A stretch of DNA of 64,000 nt from Burkholderia ubonensis subsp. mesacidophila (lineage in GTDB: Bacteria; Pseudomonadota; Gammaproteobacteria; Burkholderiales; Burkholderiaceae): assembly GCF_002097715.1 (NCBI RefSeq), contig NZ_CP020738.1, forward strand, positions 1,922,001-1,986,000, in the 5' to 3' direction. The notes below the pieces were generated by a model that saw only the letters and a program-made list of their open reading frames with translations, was not told where the DNA came from and searched no databases. Of this stretch, positions 52,512-63,184 are shown in pieces. A program made the translations under genes and the position numbers. Position 1 is the first letter of the stretch; each line of letters begins with the position of its first letter.

Positions 52512-53033
52512 ATTAGACTACGGATCATCCGGCGTCACCCTGATTTTTCATACAGTTCGAACACCGCAAGCGAGTCCATGGCGTCGTCGCGCGCCGACTT
52601 CCGAAAATTTCCCGCGAGGATTTTTAAATAGATGTTTATTTACGAATCGAATATGTGCAAATATGCGCCGGCCGCTGAAACGATTGACCGTTGTCGGCTG
52701 CGGATTCACCCCGTCGATGCAACGAATTGAAGAAATCGGCTCTTGAGCAAGAACGACGCGATACGTGCGACCCGATGGCCGCGTCGGGCCGGTTCGCGCC
52801 CGCCATCCCCAGACACGAAACTGATTTCGAACACCCGTCGCGCTCCCTGATCCGGACCATCGAACCGTGCGTCAGGGCCCGGCGACGCCTTCCCCGCCCT
52901 CACGCCACCGGCTATGGGATAATCCCCCGGTTTGCCCACAGCGCAGCTCAAGAGGTTGTTCGCACGGGCGCGAGTGGCCCTTACCCGCAAGGCCCGCTTC
53001 CTTTCTGCGATCGAAATTTCACCAGCAACCACA
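52512..53033. other. Divergent region before ilvD
   Basis: This A/T-rich stretch of about 520 bases divides the accessory gene set (-) from ilvD (+). A possible extended -10 (TGGGATAAT, 52915-52923) lies 110 bases before ilvD. No gene is seen. Confidence 0.4.
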
Positions 53034-54893
53034 ATGCCCGCATACCGTTCCAAAACCTCCACCGCCGGCCGCAACATGGCGGGAGCACGCTCCCTGTGGC
53101 GCGCCACCGGCATGAAAGACGATGACTTCTCGAAGCCGATCATCGCGGTGGTCAATTCGTTTACCCAGTTCGTGCCCGGCCACGTGCACCTGAAGGACCT
53201 CGGCCAGCTCGTCGCGCGCGAGATCGAGGCCGCGGGCGGCGTCGCCAAGGAATTCAACACCATCGCAGTCGACGACGGCATCGCGATGGGCCACGACGGC
53301 ATGCTGTATTCGCTGCCCAGCCGCGACATCATCGCGGACTCGGTCGAATACATGGTCAACGCGCACTGCGCCGACGCGATGGTGTGCATCTCCAACTGCG
53401 ACAAGATCACCCCCGGCATGCTGATGGCCGCGATGCGCCTCAACATCCCGGTGATCTTCGTGTCCGGCGGCCCGATGGAAGCCGGCAAGACGCGCCTCGC
53501 CAATCCCGTCACCAAGACGGTCGAGCTCAAGAAGCTCGACCTGGTCGACGCGATGGTGATCGCGGCCGATCAGGCCTATTCCGACGCCGACGTGGCCGAG
53601 GTCGAACGCTCCGCGTGCCCCACCTGCGGCTCGTGCTCGGGCATGTTTACGGCCAACTCGATGAACTGCCTGACCGAGGCGCTCGGCCTGTCGCTGCCGG
53701 GCAACGGCACGGTCGTGGCCACGCACGCGGACCGCGAGCAGCTCTTCAAGCGCGCCGGCCGCCGCATCGTCGAGCTGACCCGCGAATACTACGAACAGGA
53801 AAACGAACGCATCCTGCCGCGCTCGGTGGGCTTCAAGGCATTCGAGAACGCGATGACGCTGGACATCGCGATGGGCGGTTCGACCAACACGATCCTGCAC
53901 CTGCTGGCGATCGCGCGCGAAGCGGGCATCGAATTCACGATGACCGACATCGACCGCCTGTCGCGCATCGTGCCGCAGCTGTGCAAGGTCGCGCCCAACA
54001 CCAACAAGTACCACATCGAGGACGTGCACCGCGCGGGCGGCATCATGGCGATCCTCGGCGAGCTCGAGCGCGCCGGCAAGCTGCACACCGACGTGCCCAC
54101 GGTGCATGCCGCATCGCTCAAGGACGCGCTGGACCAGTGGGACATCACCCGCACGCAGGACGAAGCCGTCAAGACCTTCTACCTGGCCGGCCCGGCCGGC
54201 ATTCCGACGCAGGTCGCGTTCAGCCAGGATACGCGCTGGCCGAGCCTGGACCTCGACCGCGCCGAAGGCTGCATCCGCTCGTACGAGCACGCGTTCTCGA
54301 AGGAAGGCGGCCTGGCGGTGCTGACGGGCAACATCGCGCTCGACGGCTGCGTGGTGAAGACCGCCGGCGTCGACGAGAGCATTCTCGTGTTCGAGGGCAC
54401 GGCCCACGTCACCGAGTCGCAGGACGAGGCGGTCGAGAACATCCTCAACGACAAGGTCAAGGCCGGCGACGTGGTGATCGTGCGCTACGAAGGCCCGAAG
54501 GGCGGCCCCGGCATGCAGGAGATGCTCTACCCGACGAGCTACATCAAGTCCAAGGGCCTCGGCAAGGCCTGCGCGCTGCTGACGGACGGCCGCTTCTCGG
54601 GCGGCACGTCGGGCCTGTCGATCGGCCACTGCTCGCCCGAAGCGGCGGCCGGCGGCGCGATCGGCCTCGTGCGCGACGGCGACCGGATCCGCATTGACAT
54701 TCCGAACCGCACGATCGACGTGCTGCTGTCCGACGAGGAACTGGCGCGCCGCCGCGAGGAACAAAACGCCAAGGGCTGGAAGCCGGTCAAGCCGCGTCCG
54801 CGCAAGGTGTCCGCCGCGCTCAAGGCGTACGCGAAGCTGGTGATGTCGGCCGACAAGGGCGCGGTGCGCGATCTGTCGCTGCTGGACGATTGA
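53034..54893 (+). CDS. ilvD: Dihydroxy-acid dehydratase
   Basis: The 619-residue protein from ATG 53034 ([20 protein letters not shown]) carries the IlvD signatures [38 protein letters not shown] and [20 protein letters not shown], with the three cysteines that hold its iron-sulfur cluster. It makes the 2-oxo acid precursors of valine, leucine and isoleucine. The frame is open upstream of 53034 but not conserved. A classical terminator follows. The gene is monocistronic. Confidence 0.96.
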   Translation: MPAYRSKTSTAGRNMAGARSLWRATGMKDDDFSKPIIAVVNSFTQFVPGHVHLKDLGQLVAREIEAAGGVAKEFNTIAVDDGIAMGHDGMLYSLPSRDIIADSVEYMVNAHCADAMVCISNCDKITPGMLMAAMRLNIPVIFVSGGPMEAGKTRLANPVTKTVELKKLDLVDAMVIAADQAYSDADVAEVERSACPTCGSCSGMFTANSMNCLTEALGLSLPGNGTVVATHADREQLFKRAGRRIVELTREYYEQENERILPRSVGFKAFENAMTLDIAMGGSTNTILHLLAIAREAGIEFTMTDIDRLSRIVPQLCKVAPNTNKYHIEDVHRAGGIMAILGELERAGKLHTDVPTVHAASLKDALDQWDITRTQDEAVKTFYLAGPAGIPTQVAFSQDTRWPSLDLDRAEGCIRSYEHAFSKEGGLAVLTGNIALDGCVVKTAGVDESILVFEGTAHVTESQDEAVENILNDKVKAGDVVIVRYEGPKGGPGMQEMLYPTSYIKSKGLGKACALLTDGRFSGGTSGLSIGHCSPEAAAGGAIGLVRDGDRIRIDIPNRTIDVLLSDEELARRREEQNAKGWKPVKPRPRKVSAALKAYAKLVMSADKGAVRDLSLLDD

Positions 54894-54931
54894 GGTTGCG
54901 GCGGGCTTGGGGCCCGCCCGTCTCTTCGTCA

Positions 54932-54957
54932 AGCCGCTCTCCGGAGCGGCTTTTTGT
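54932..54957 (+). terminator. Intrinsic terminator of ilvD
   Basis: AGCCGCTC-TCCG-GAGCGGCT is followed by a T-run, 38 bases after the ilvD stop. Confidence 0.85.
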
Positions 54958-55069
54958 TTGTGCGGCGGCGGGATATGCATTGCGCTTCGGCGATAATTCG
55001 ACGACTCGCCGGGTCATGCAGGTCCGGCTTCCGAGCAATCCTCCGCGGTTCAACACGTTGGGCAAACAG

Positions 55070-55981
55070 ATGGCCAAGTCACTCCCCCTGGCGGCATTGC
55101 ACACGTTTGTCGAGGTGGCGCGATGCGGCAGCATGAAGCAAGCGGCCGACCTGCTTTGCATTTCCCCGGGAGCCGTCAGTCAGCACGTCAGGAACCTGGA
55201 GGACAGGCTGACCGTGCGCCTGTTCGAGAGAAGTGTCAGGGCGATCGAATTGACGAGCACCGGTCGTGCGCTGTTCGATCAACTGGTCGGTGGCTTCAAG
55301 GAGATCGAGGCAGCGTGGTCGAACATTCACGTCGCGAATCGGCAAATCGTTCGCCTCGCGGTGACGACCACCGCATCATTCGCGAACACGTGGCTGGTGC
55401 CGCGCCTCGGCGCTTTCGCGGCCGAATACCCGGAGATCGAAACCACCATCGAGACGCGTGCCCAGCTGGTCGATCTGCGCAGGGATTATGTCGACGTCGC
55501 CGTCCGGCACGGGCTAGGCAACTATCCGGGCCATGCGTCGTTCCGAATCTGGACCCCGGAGCTATGGCCCGTATGCAGTCCGCACCTGCTCGATCCGGCA
55601 AAACGCATCGAGCAGCCTGCGGACTGCTTGTCCTATCCGTTGCTGCAAGACGCCGATCGCTCCGACTGGACACTGTGGCTTCGTGCGCATGGCGTCGACG
55701 ACGCGCGCGCACAAAGAGGCGCCAGCTTCAGCGAGGATACCTTGCTGATCAAGGCCGCCGTCTCGGCGCAAGGCATTGCGCTTGTCAGGGACATCTATGC
55801 CAAGGACGAGATTGCGGCAGGACGACTGGTTCGCGTGCTGGAGCGATCGTGGCCAACCGAGTTCGCCTATTACATCGTCTGCAGCGAAGCGCGGCAGGGC
55901 GAATGGAAGATTGCAGCCTTCCGTGACTGGCTGACCGGAGAAATACGCGCAAGCGCCGGGCAGATCGAGCTACTGTCGTGA
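55070..55981 (+). CDS. LysR-family transcription regulator, GcvA-like
   Basis: The 303-residue protein from ATG 55070 starts MAKSLPLAALHTFVEVARCG and has the LysR helix-turn-helix (SMKQAADLLCISPGAVSQHV, then RNLEDRLTVRLFERSVRAIE). A periplasmic-binding-protein-like effector domain follows (about 95-290). The wording of the N-terminus is closest to the GcvA group. In-frame starts at 54890 and 55016 are not conserved. The gene converges with the EamA exporter gene, the two overlapping by 12 bases at their 3' ends, so it may control that or a distant gene. Confidence 0.88.
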   Translation: MAKSLPLAALHTFVEVARCGSMKQAADLLCISPGAVSQHVRNLEDRLTVRLFERSVRAIELTSTGRALFDQLVGGFKEIEAAWSNIHVANRQIVRLAVTTTASFANTWLVPRLGAFAAEYPEIETTIETRAQLVDLRRDYVDVAVRHGLGNYPGHASFRIWTPELWPVCSPHLLDPAKRIEQPADCLSYPLLQDADRSDWTLWLRAHGVDDARAQRGASFSEDTLLIKAAVSAQGIALVRDIYAKDEIAAGRLVRVLERSWPTEFAYYIVCSEARQGEWKIAAFRDWLTGEIRASAGQIELLS

Positions 55982-56857
55982 TCCGCGCGCGGCGGTCGTC
56001 ATCGGCCCCTTGATCTTTCCCGTCGCCAGCGCCGTACCGAAGAGAATGATCACGCACCCGGCTACGGCCTGGACGGCAATCGTTTCGCGCAGGAAGATCG
56101 CGCCCCAGACAACACCGAAGATCGGGATCAGGAACGTCACCGACGCGGCGTACTGCGCCCCCGCGTTTCGTATCAAGCCAAAGTACAAAATGTACGCCAA
56201 GCCCGTACACACGGCGCCCAGCAACCCGACGGCCAACCATGCGGACGGCTGAATCGGCGAACTCGGCCAGCGTGCCAGCGCGAAAGGCGCGAGTGCGAGC
56301 GTGGCGAACAGCTGGCTCCCGAAGGCAGACACGAATGGCCTGACGCCCGCCAGTTTCCGCTTCGAATAATTGCCGGCGAACCCATACGACAGGGTTGCCA
56401 GCATCGCGGCAGCGACCGCGCCGAATACCCCGCCCGTGCCTGCGCCGATTTCCACGCCCGCCAGCACGATCACGCCGAGAAAGCCGAGCCCCAGCCCAAC
56501 GGCCTGTAGTCTCGTCAGCGGAACGCGCAGCCAGCAATACGCGACGATCGCGGTCCATAGCGGTGTTGTCGCATTCAGGATGGAGTCCGTACCGGCCGAC
56601 AGGTAAAGCGCCGCATAAGTGAGCAGGCAGAACGGAATGGCCGAATTGACGATGCCGACGACAAACAGCGGCACGACATGCGACTTGAATTCCTTCCTTG
56701 CGTCCGGGCTACGCAATACGGGTAGCAACAGTACGGTTGCAATTCCCACCCTGAGCGCGATCAGCGGAACAACGCCGAATTGCGGCGCGCCCATGCGCAT
56801 GAACAGGAAGGACGCTCCCCAGATCGCGGCAAGGACGAGAAGTTGCAATGTGTTCAT
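55970..56857 (-). CDS. EamA/DMT-family transporter
   Basis: The 295-residue protein from ATG 56857 has ten hydrophobic helices in two EamA repeats: LLVLAAIWGASFLFMRMGAP near the N-terminus and GAVCTGLAYILYFGLIRNAG in the second. This is the drug/metabolite exporter family (RhaT/YdcZ-like). The last stretch GCVIILFGTALATGKIKG is a normal end. In-frame ATGs at 56929 and 56875 are alternatives. Substrate unknown. Confidence 0.87.
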   Translation of the reverse strand: MNTLQLLVLAAIWGASFLFMRMGAPQFGVVPLIALRVGIATVLLLPVLRSPDARKEFKSHVVPLFVVGIVNSAIPFCLLTYAALYLSAGTDSILNATTPLWTAIVAYCWLRVPLTRLQAVGLGLGFLGVIVLAGVEIGAGTGGVFGAVAAAMLATLSYGFAGNYSKRKLAGVRPFVSAFGSQLFATLALAPFALARWPSSPIQPSAWLAVGLLGAVCTGLAYILYFGLIRNAGAQYAASVTFLIPIFGVVWGAIFLRETIAVQAVAGCVIILFGTALATGKIKGPMTTAARGSRQ

Positions 56858-57236
56858 CAACGCGCTCCGATACATGGAATAGGCAGTCTGTCGGAATGGA
56901 AAAGGCGTCGACACGACTGATCGATGCATTGAACGGCATGGGGTTGCAGCGACGCAAACGAGGTTTTGTGAGACCTCGGTTTAAAAAAATGAAGCGGCGC
57001 GTGGACCGGGCGGGCCGGTCGGGAATCATCGGGGCGGCAACTGGCCGGGTTCGGCACGGCTTCGGTCATTCGACATTGGTGTTCGGATCGTCGACAATCG
57101 CGGCTGCGCTGCCGGATGATGGCGAATCGGCCAACGACCTGCCTGACACGCCGTGCGGCAACAGCGGGCGGAGGGTCCACCACAACAGTTGAATTCGACT
57201 CCGGCCCGTCGACTTCTTCCGGGCAATCTCACTCCT
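56858..57236. other. Divergent intergenic region
   Basis: About 380 bases separate the exporter (-) from the membrane diguanylate cyclase gene (+). The exporter-proximal part is A/T-rich. No conserved gene or clear hexamers were recognised. Confidence 0.4.
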
Positions 57237-58445
57237 ATGCTAGATCCCGCAGTTGCCATCGCCACGTCCGCACTCATGAGCACGGTACTGCTGGTGCTGC
57301 TCGGCTCCTTGCTTCGATCGGGGATTCCCGGCGTCCTCGAATGGTTTGCCGCCAATGTCGGGATGGTCATCGCCTTGCCGCTTATCCTGATGCGAGGCCG
57401 GATTCCGGACACCCTGTCCGTCGTTATCGCAAACCTGCTGATGGCATTGTCGGCCGTCACGTACTACGCCGGCTGCGCGCGTTTTTTAGGGCGCCCCGCC
57501 CGCTGGCCTGCGCTGACCGTCTCGCTTGTGCCGCTTGGCATTGCGCTTGTCTACTGGCGTTACGTCGTCGACAGCATTCCCATTCGCGTGCTCGTCACAG
57601 CGCTGTTCAGTTCCGCCGTTTGCGTCGCGGTCGCGCTTCTGGTTCTCCGCCACCGCCCATCCGGACGGTCCGCCTATCCCTATTGGGTTACGGCGGTAAT
57701 TGCCTTCCTCTTTGCCCTATGCCAGGTCGCACGAGGGATCTATTTCATGACGTTGAACGGCGTGTCGAGCCCGCTGATGTTCGCCACCACCGGCAGCGTG
57801 ATATTGCTGGTCGCCGGCGCGGCAATCATGCCGACGCTATCGATGTCCGCGATGATGATGGTGCACGACGTCCTTCTCGCCGATGCGCGCGAGGCGGCGA
57901 ATCGCGATTTCCTCACCGGGGCGCTCTCGCGCAAGGGCTTTGAAGCCGTCGCACGCGCACTGCTGGTCAAAGCGGGCAGGCAGGGTTTGCCGATCTCGCT
58001 CCTGATCGTCGACCTCGACCATTTCAAATCCATCAACGATACGCTCGGCCATGTCGGCGGCGACACGGTGCTGCGTGAATTTGTCCGCGTGACGCAAATG
58101 CAGCTGAGGCGCGGCGACGTGCTCGGGCGCATCGGCGGCGAGGAATTTGCCGTGCTCCTGCCGGCAACCGGGCTGGACGACGCACGGCGGTTCGCAGAGC
58201 GGCTGCGCAACGCCGCCATCGCCCAGCCCGTGGCCACCGTTGCCGGCCCCTGCATTTACAGCATCAGCGGCGGCCTGGCCGCTTGGCGATCGGGCGAGAC
58301 CCTGGACCACCTGAGCAGAAGAGCGGACACCGCGCTTTACGAGGCAAAGCGTTCGGGACGCAACAGGGTGTGCATTCACGAGGCGATGCGCAGCGCAAAC
58401 CCGGTGCCGTCACAAGATCGTGTCGAACGGGCTTCGATTCCGTAA
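57237..58445 (+). CDS. 7TM diguanylate cyclase
   Basis: The 402-residue protein from ATG 57237 has seven hydrophobic helices in residues 1-205 and a cytosolic GGDEF domain at about 220-385. The active site is IGGEEF (300-304), and the inhibitory site RRGD (291-294) lies five residues upstream, so it should be an active c-di-GMP synthase with product control. The membrane part has no recognised ligand motif. In-frame extension to 57153 is not conserved. It is a single-gene unit. Confidence 0.9.
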   Translation: MLDPAVAIATSALMSTVLLVLLGSLLRSGIPGVLEWFAANVGMVIALPLILMRGRIPDTLSVVIANLLMALSAVTYYAGCARFLGRPARWPALTVSLVPLGIALVYWRYVVDSIPIRVLVTALFSSAVCVAVALLVLRHRPSGRSAYPYWVTAVIAFLFALCQVARGIYFMTLNGVSSPLMFATTGSVILLVAGAAIMPTLSMSAMMMVHDVLLADAREAANRDFLTGALSRKGFEAVARALLVKAGRQGLPISLLIVDLDHFKSINDTLGHVGGDTVLREFVRVTQMQLRRGDVLGRIGGEEFAVLLPATGLDDARRFAERLRNAAIAQPVATVAGPCIYSISGGLAAWRSGETLDHLSRRADTALYEAKRSGRNRVCIHEAMRSANPVPSQDRVERASIP

Positions 58446-58643
58446 GCGCTCGGGCGTCACGCAGTCAATGGCGGACTTTCAGTCTCTCCATCAAGATCGA
58501 CGGCAATCGAATCGCCGAAGCAGCGCTGCGATCCTCCACGTCTGGACCTGCGTGATAACGTTGCGCCTCGCACCGATCACAAGGCACTCGTCGCTGTCTC
58601 ACGCGGCTTGAGTGCACGAAACGCCTTCACTCCGATACGCTCC
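58446..58643 (+). other. Short spacer before the PD-(D/E)XK-like gene
   Basis: A TTG codon at 58608 gives an in-frame start 12 codons before ATG 58644, but there is no supporting ribosome site or conservation for it. Confidence 0.4.
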
Positions 58644-60050
58644 ATGTCGCCGACACCGTTGCCTGCCTTGCTCGACGAAGTACTCCGCACCGTCGATCGC
58701 CGTTACCGGCTGCCGCCGCTCGTCCGCGCGTCTTCCCTGTCCGACGCCGCGAGTCCTTCCACCACCCTTGCGATCGTGATCGAGGAAGCCCGCGAGGCGC
58801 TGGTCGGCGGCCAGTCTCCCGGAGAGGAACTGCGATGCCGCTTCATCGACGCACTCTCACACATGATCCGCGATGCGATGGACCCTCAATCCGGCGATCC
58901 CGCGTTTCAGGCCGTGGTGCTTCGGCACAACGCGGCGAGCGTGCGCGAATACGCATCGTTGTCCGCGCGCGCCGAGCAGGACCGCCGGACGCTGCGCTCG
59001 GCCGTCAACGCGATCGCCCATCCGGCCAAACGCGAACGTCACGCGCAAGCGTGGCGGCGCGACGCGCTCGCCCAGTTGCATGAGGCTGCGTCGTCCGCCT
59101 CGTGGGACAAGCTTCACGCCACGTTGCAGCGCCTCCTTGTCCTGCCGGAGATGGCGACCGACGCCGCTTTCGAGTGCGACATCGCCAAATTGACAGGCAG
59201 CCCCGCGCTCGAACGCTTGCGCAATCTCGACGCACTGGCATCGGATGAGCGCGTATGCCAGTACCAGGCGCTCTGGGGACGCAATGGCCCGCACTCGGGC
59301 AGCTCGCTCGCCGCGGCGCAGGGCGCCGTTTCGCACCAACGGGGCGCGGCTGTCGAAGCATCGGCCGCGCAGGCGCTCGAAGCACTGGCCGGGCGGCTCA
59401 ATGCCGCGGATGAGCAGCGCATGTACCGCGTGGTCACCTCCATGCGCGTGCCGGCATCGATACCCGGCCGGCACGACCGCGCGAAAACCGAGTGGGACGC
59501 GGTCCTGCTCGAACGCGCGCGAGGCGACGAGCCCGCGCCCGCCTGGCATGTTCGCTTCCTCGTGGAAGCGAAGGCCTCCACGGAGGCCGCAACCACCGAT
59601 TTGCCGAGGTTGCTGCGCGGCGTGAGCCTGCTCGCCCAAGGCGACAGGAACACGATTTATTCGTTCGAGACGCGCCAAGGCGCGGTGCGCCTGCACGGCG
59701 CGTCGCTCTGCGCGCTGGCGACCGACGACGCGACCTTGCAACGACAAGTGCTCTACTGCTGCGATGCGCCTGCGGACGCGACGCCCCGTCTATTGGGCGC
59801 CGCGAGCCGGATGCAGTTGCTCTCGGCGCAGGCCAGCCTCGACTATGCGAGTGCGGGGGTGCAACGCGCGGATGCGGACCCGCACGGCCTCGGCGCGATA
59901 TGGCATGCGCTTCTGGAACAACCGCAATGGCGCGCCGTGCTGCATCAATACCCTACGCTGCGGCAAGTCCGCGAGTTGATGGTTCGGACCGACGACCTCC
60001 TGGCCGCCATCGACGGTGCGACCGGCGGCGGCGCTGCAATCGACGCGTGA
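58644..60050 (+). CDS. Conserved hypothetical protein with a PD-(D/E)XK-like core
   Basis: The 468-residue protein from ATG 58644 is mostly helical in its first 230 residues. The second half contains GAAVEASAAQALEALAG (helix with E238), TEWDAVLLERARG (D285) and VRFLVEAKASTEAATTD (E308-x-K310). Helix-Glu, then Asp, then E-x-K at strand ends is the layout of restriction-endonuclease-fold nucleases. No DNA-binding or partner domain is recognised, and no signal peptide is present. Nuclease activity is inference from this pattern; in many genomes similar proteins are left unannotated. Confidence 0.6.
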   Translation: MSPTPLPALLDEVLRTVDRRYRLPPLVRASSLSDAASPSTTLAIVIEEAREALVGGQSPGEELRCRFIDALSHMIRDAMDPQSGDPAFQAVVLRHNAASVREYASLSARAEQDRRTLRSAVNAIAHPAKRERHAQAWRRDALAQLHEAASSASWDKLHATLQRLLVLPEMATDAAFECDIAKLTGSPALERLRNLDALASDERVCQYQALWGRNGPHSGSSLAAAQGAVSHQRGAAVEASAAQALEALAGRLNAADEQRMYRVVTSMRVPASIPGRHDRAKTEWDAVLLERARGDEPAPAWHVRFLVEAKASTEAATTDLPRLLRGVSLLAQGDRNTIYSFETRQGAVRLHGASLCALATDDATLQRQVLYCCDAPADATPRLLGAASRMQLLSAQASLDYASAGVQRADADPHGLGAIWHALLEQPQWRAVLHQYPTLRQVRELMVRTDDLLAAIDGATGGGAAIDA

Positions 60051-60088
60051 CGCACGCGTATCGCGCCGGCAATCAACGCCTGCGCGCC

Positions 60089-60124
60089 AAAAGGGCGCCC
60101 CCGAACGGCTCACGCCCCTTTTTT
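60089..60124 (+). terminator. Terminator after the PD-(D/E)XK-like gene
   Basis: AAAAGGGCG and CGCCCCTTTTTT pair (one bulged C) around a 15-base loop, with a T-run, 39 bases after the stop. Confidence 0.6.
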
Positions 60125-60310
60125 ACATAGCGGAATCCAGACCCGAAATAATCTGCGTCACGTCACAGGCCGACCCAAAAATCCCGGTCGAATAGCGTGC
60201 CGCAGACCGTCCCCGCGCCTGCCGACTGTCGTCGGCATTGCCCGGAACACCTTGTGCGACAAGGCTCTCACGTCAACCGCCGGATCTCGCACGCATTTTA
60301 TTTCCGCAAC

Positions 60311-60334
60311 TCTTATATAAGATATAAGATATTT
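60311..60334. promoter_or_regulatory. Repeated TATAAGA operator-like block
   Basis: TCTTATATAAGATATAAGAT contains the perfect dyad TCTTATATAAGA and a second direct copy of ATAAGAT. It ends at the -35 hexamer of the acnB promoter. It is a likely site for a dimeric regulator, possibly GntR-type as known for other TCA-cycle genes in betaproteobacteria (inference). Confidence 0.6.
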
Positions 60335-60361
60335 GACGCTTCGGCATATTGCGATTAGAAT
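60333..60361 (+). promoter_or_regulatory. acnB promoter
   Basis: TTGACG (60333-60338), 17 bases and TAGAAT (60356-60361) are a near-consensus sigma-70 promoter about 85 bases before the acnB start. Confidence 0.75.
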
Positions 60362-60446
60362 CGCGATCAAAGCAGTGCCCGAAACAGGAACAGCCTCGGA
60401 GCGCCTGAAAAGCCTTCCCCTGAAACGCCATATCAGCAGGTCCCCT

Positions 60447-63032
60447 ATGCTTGAAAACTTTCGTGCTCACGTGGCCGCCCGCGCCGCGCTCGGTATTCCC
60501 CCCCTGCCGCTGACGGCTCAGCAGACCGCCGAACTGGTCGAGCTGCTGGCGAATCCGCCCGCCGGCGAAGAGCAGACCCTGCTCGACCTGATCACCCACC
60601 GCGTGCCTGCCGGCGTGGACGAGGCCGCCCGCGTGAAGGCCGGCTTCCTGGCCGCCGTGGCCAAGGGCGAGACCGCCTGTCCGCTGATCTCGCGCGCTCG
60701 CGCCACCGAACTGCTCGGCACGATGCTGGGCGGCTACAACATCCAGCCGCTGATCGAGCTGCTGTCCGACGCCGAAGTGGGCGCCGTGGCCGCCGACGCG
60801 CTGAAGAAAACCCTGCTGATGTTCGACCAGTTCCACGACGTCAAGGAACTGGCCGACAAGGGCAACGCGCACGCCAAGGCCGTGCTGCAAAGCTGGGCCG
60901 ACGCCGAATGGTTCACCAGCCGTCCGGAAGTGCCGCAAAGCCTGACCATCACCGTCTTCAAGGTGACGGGAGAAACCAACACCGACGACCTGTCGCCGGC
61001 GCCGGACGCCACCACCCGCCCGGACATCCCGATGCACGCGCTGGCGATGCTGAAGAACGCGCGTCCCGGCATCACCCCGGAAGAGGACGGCAAGCGCGGC
61101 CCGGTCAAGTTCATCGAGTCGCTGAAGGAAAAGGGCCACCTGGTCGCGTACGTGGGCGACGTGGTCGGCACCGGCTCCTCGCGCAAGTCGGCCACCAACT
61201 CGGTGCTGTGGTTCACGGGTGAAGACATCCCGTTCGTCCCGAACAAGCGCTTCGGCGGCGTGTGCCTGGGCGGCAAGATCGCCCCGATCTTCTACAACAC
61301 GATGGAAGACGCAGGCGCCCTGCCGATCGAACTCGACGTGTCGCAGATGGAAATGGGCGACGTGGTCGAACTGCGCCCGTACGACGGCAAGGCCCTGAAG
61401 AACGGCGAAGTGATCGCCGAGTTCCAGGTCAAGTCCGACGTGCTGTTCGACGAAGTGCGCGCCGGCGGCCGCATTCCGCTGATCATCGGCCGCGGGCTGA
61501 CCGCGAAGGCGCGTGAAGCGCTGGGCCTCGCGCCGTCGACGCTGTTCCGCCTGCCGCATCAGCCGGCCGACAGCGGCAAGGGTTTCTCGCTGGCCCAGAA
61601 GATGGTCGGCCGCGCGTGCGGTTTGCCGGACGGCCAGGGCATCCGCCCGGGCACGTACTGCGAACCGAAGATGACCTCGGTCGGCTCGCAGGACACCACG
61701 GGCCCGATGACCCGCGACGAACTGAAGGACCTGGCGTGCCTGGGCTTCTCGGCCGACCTCGTGATGCAGTCGTTCTGCCACACCGCCGCTTATCCGAAGC
61801 CGGTGGACGTGAAGACGCACCAGACCCTGCCGAACTTCATCAGCACCCGTGGCGGCATCGCGCTGCGCCCGGGCGACGGCGTGATCCACTCGTGGCTGAA
61901 CCGCATGCTGCTGCCCGACACTGTGGGCACCGGCGGCGACTCGCACACGCGCTTCCCGATCGGCATCAGCTTCCCGGCCGGTTCGGGCCTGGTCGCCTTT
62001 GCAGCCGCCACCGGCACGATGCCGCTGGACATGCCGGAATCGGTGCTGGTCCGCTTCAAGGGCAAGATGCAGCCGGGCGTGACCCTGCGTGACCTGGTCA
62101 ACGCGATTCCGCTGTACGCGATCAAGCAAGGCATGCTGACGGTGGCCAAGCAAGGCAAGAAGAACATCTTCTCCGGCCGCATTCTCGAAATCGAAGGCCT
62201 GCCCGACCTGAAGGTCGAGCAAGCGTTCGAGCTGTCGGATGCGTCCGCCGAGCGCTCGGCCGCCGGTTGCACGGTCCACCTGAACAAGGAACCGATCATC
62301 GAATACCTCAACAGCAACGTCACGCTGCTGAAGTGGATGATCGCCCAGGGCTACCAGGACCCGCGCAGCCTGCAGCGCCGCATCGCGGCGATGGAGCAGT
62401 GGCTGGCCGACCCGCAACTGCTGTCGCCGGATGCCGACGCCGAGTACGCAGCCGTCATCGAGATCGACCTGGCCGACATCCACGAGCCGATCGTGGCCTG
62501 CCCGAACGATCCGGACGACGTGAAGACGCTGTCCGACGTGGCCGGCGCCAAGATCGACGAAGTGTTCATCGGTTCGTGCATGACCAACATCGGCCACTTC
62601 CGTGCCGCGTCGAAGCTGCTGGAAGGCAAGCGCGACATCCCGGTCAAGCTGTGGGTCGCCCCGCCGACCAAGATGGATCAGAAGCAGCTGACCGAGGAAG
62701 GCCACTACGGCGTGTTCGGCACGGCCGGCGCCCGCACCGAAATGCCGGGCTGCTCGCTGTGCATGGGTAACCAGGCGCAGGTGCGCGAAGGCGCGACCGT
62801 CATGTCGACGTCGACCCGCAACTTCCCGAACCGCCTCGGCAAGAACACGAACGTGTACCTCGGCTCGGCGGAACTGGCGGCGATCTGCTCGCGCCTGGGC
62901 AAGATCCCGACCAAGGACGAGTACATGGCCGACATGGGCGTGCTCAACGCCAACGGCGACAAGATCTACAAGTACATGAACTTCGACCAGATCGAAGACT
63001 TCAAGGAAGTGGCCGACACCGTGCAGATGTAA
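60447..63032 (+). CDS. acnB: Aconitate hydratase B
   Basis: The 861-residue protein from ATG 60447 ([20 protein letters not shown]) has the AcnB order: N-terminal helical HEAT-like domain, swivel domain with [20 protein letters not shown], and catalytic domains with the cluster cysteines in [15 protein letters not shown] and [14 protein letters not shown]. It isomerises citrate to isocitrate, and in several bacteria the apo-form binds mRNA. A strong terminator follows at 63080. Length is normal. Confidence 0.97.
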   Translation: MLENFRAHVAARAALGIPPLPLTAQQTAELVELLANPPAGEEQTLLDLITHRVPAGVDEAARVKAGFLAAVAKGETACPLISRARATELLGTMLGGYNIQPLIELLSDAEVGAVAADALKKTLLMFDQFHDVKELADKGNAHAKAVLQSWADAEWFTSRPEVPQSLTITVFKVTGETNTDDLSPAPDATTRPDIPMHALAMLKNARPGITPEEDGKRGPVKFIESLKEKGHLVAYVGDVVGTGSSRKSATNSVLWFTGEDIPFVPNKRFGGVCLGGKIAPIFYNTMEDAGALPIELDVSQMEMGDVVELRPYDGKALKNGEVIAEFQVKSDVLFDEVRAGGRIPLIIGRGLTAKAREALGLAPSTLFRLPHQPADSGKGFSLAQKMVGRACGLPDGQGIRPGTYCEPKMTSVGSQDTTGPMTRDELKDLACLGFSADLVMQSFCHTAAYPKPVDVKTHQTLPNFISTRGGIALRPGDGVIHSWLNRMLLPDTVGTGGDSHTRFPIGISFPAGSGLVAFAAATGTMPLDMPESVLVRFKGKMQPGVTLRDLVNAIPLYAIKQGMLTVAKQGKKNIFSGRILEIEGLPDLKVEQAFELSDASAERSAAGCTVHLNKEPIIEYLNSNVTLLKWMIAQGYQDPRSLQRRIAAMEQWLADPQLLSPDADAEYAAVIEIDLADIHEPIVACPNDPDDVKTLSDVAGAKIDEVFIGSCMTNIGHFRAASKLLEGKRDIPVKLWVAPPTKMDQKQLTEEGHYGVFGTAGARTEMPGCSLCMGNQAQVREGATVMSTSTRNFPNRLGKNTNVYLGSAELAAICSRLGKIPTKDEYMADMGVLNANGDKIYKYMNFDQIEDFKEVADTVQM

Positions 63033-63079
63033 GCGTGCTGTCGGGCTACGGCGGGCTGTGCTCGTCGTAGCGCCACGCA

Positions 63080-63118
63080 ATGGCGCCGCAGGCTGAATGC
63101 CTGCGGCGCCATTTTTTT
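63080..63118 (+). terminator. Intrinsic terminator of acnB
   Basis: ATGGCGCCGCAGG and its complement form a long stem around a short loop, followed by seven T. It lies 48 bases after the acnB stop. Confidence 0.9.
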
Positions 63119-63184
63119 GGGTGACGCCGGACCCGACGCCGTTCCCCGTACAATTCCCGCCAACCGAATTGCACCTCGAACCGC

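Larger units (their letters stand above)
60125..60446 (+). other. acnB upstream region
   Basis: This stretch holds an A/T-rich repeat (60311-60334) and a near-consensus promoter (60333-60361) followed by a leader of about 80 bases. No gene is seen. Confidence 0.6.

Noticed and set aside
56848..57192. 115-codon plus-strand frame between exporter and diguanylate cyclase
   Set aside because: Basic, low-complexity product without start support; it partly overlaps the exporter start.
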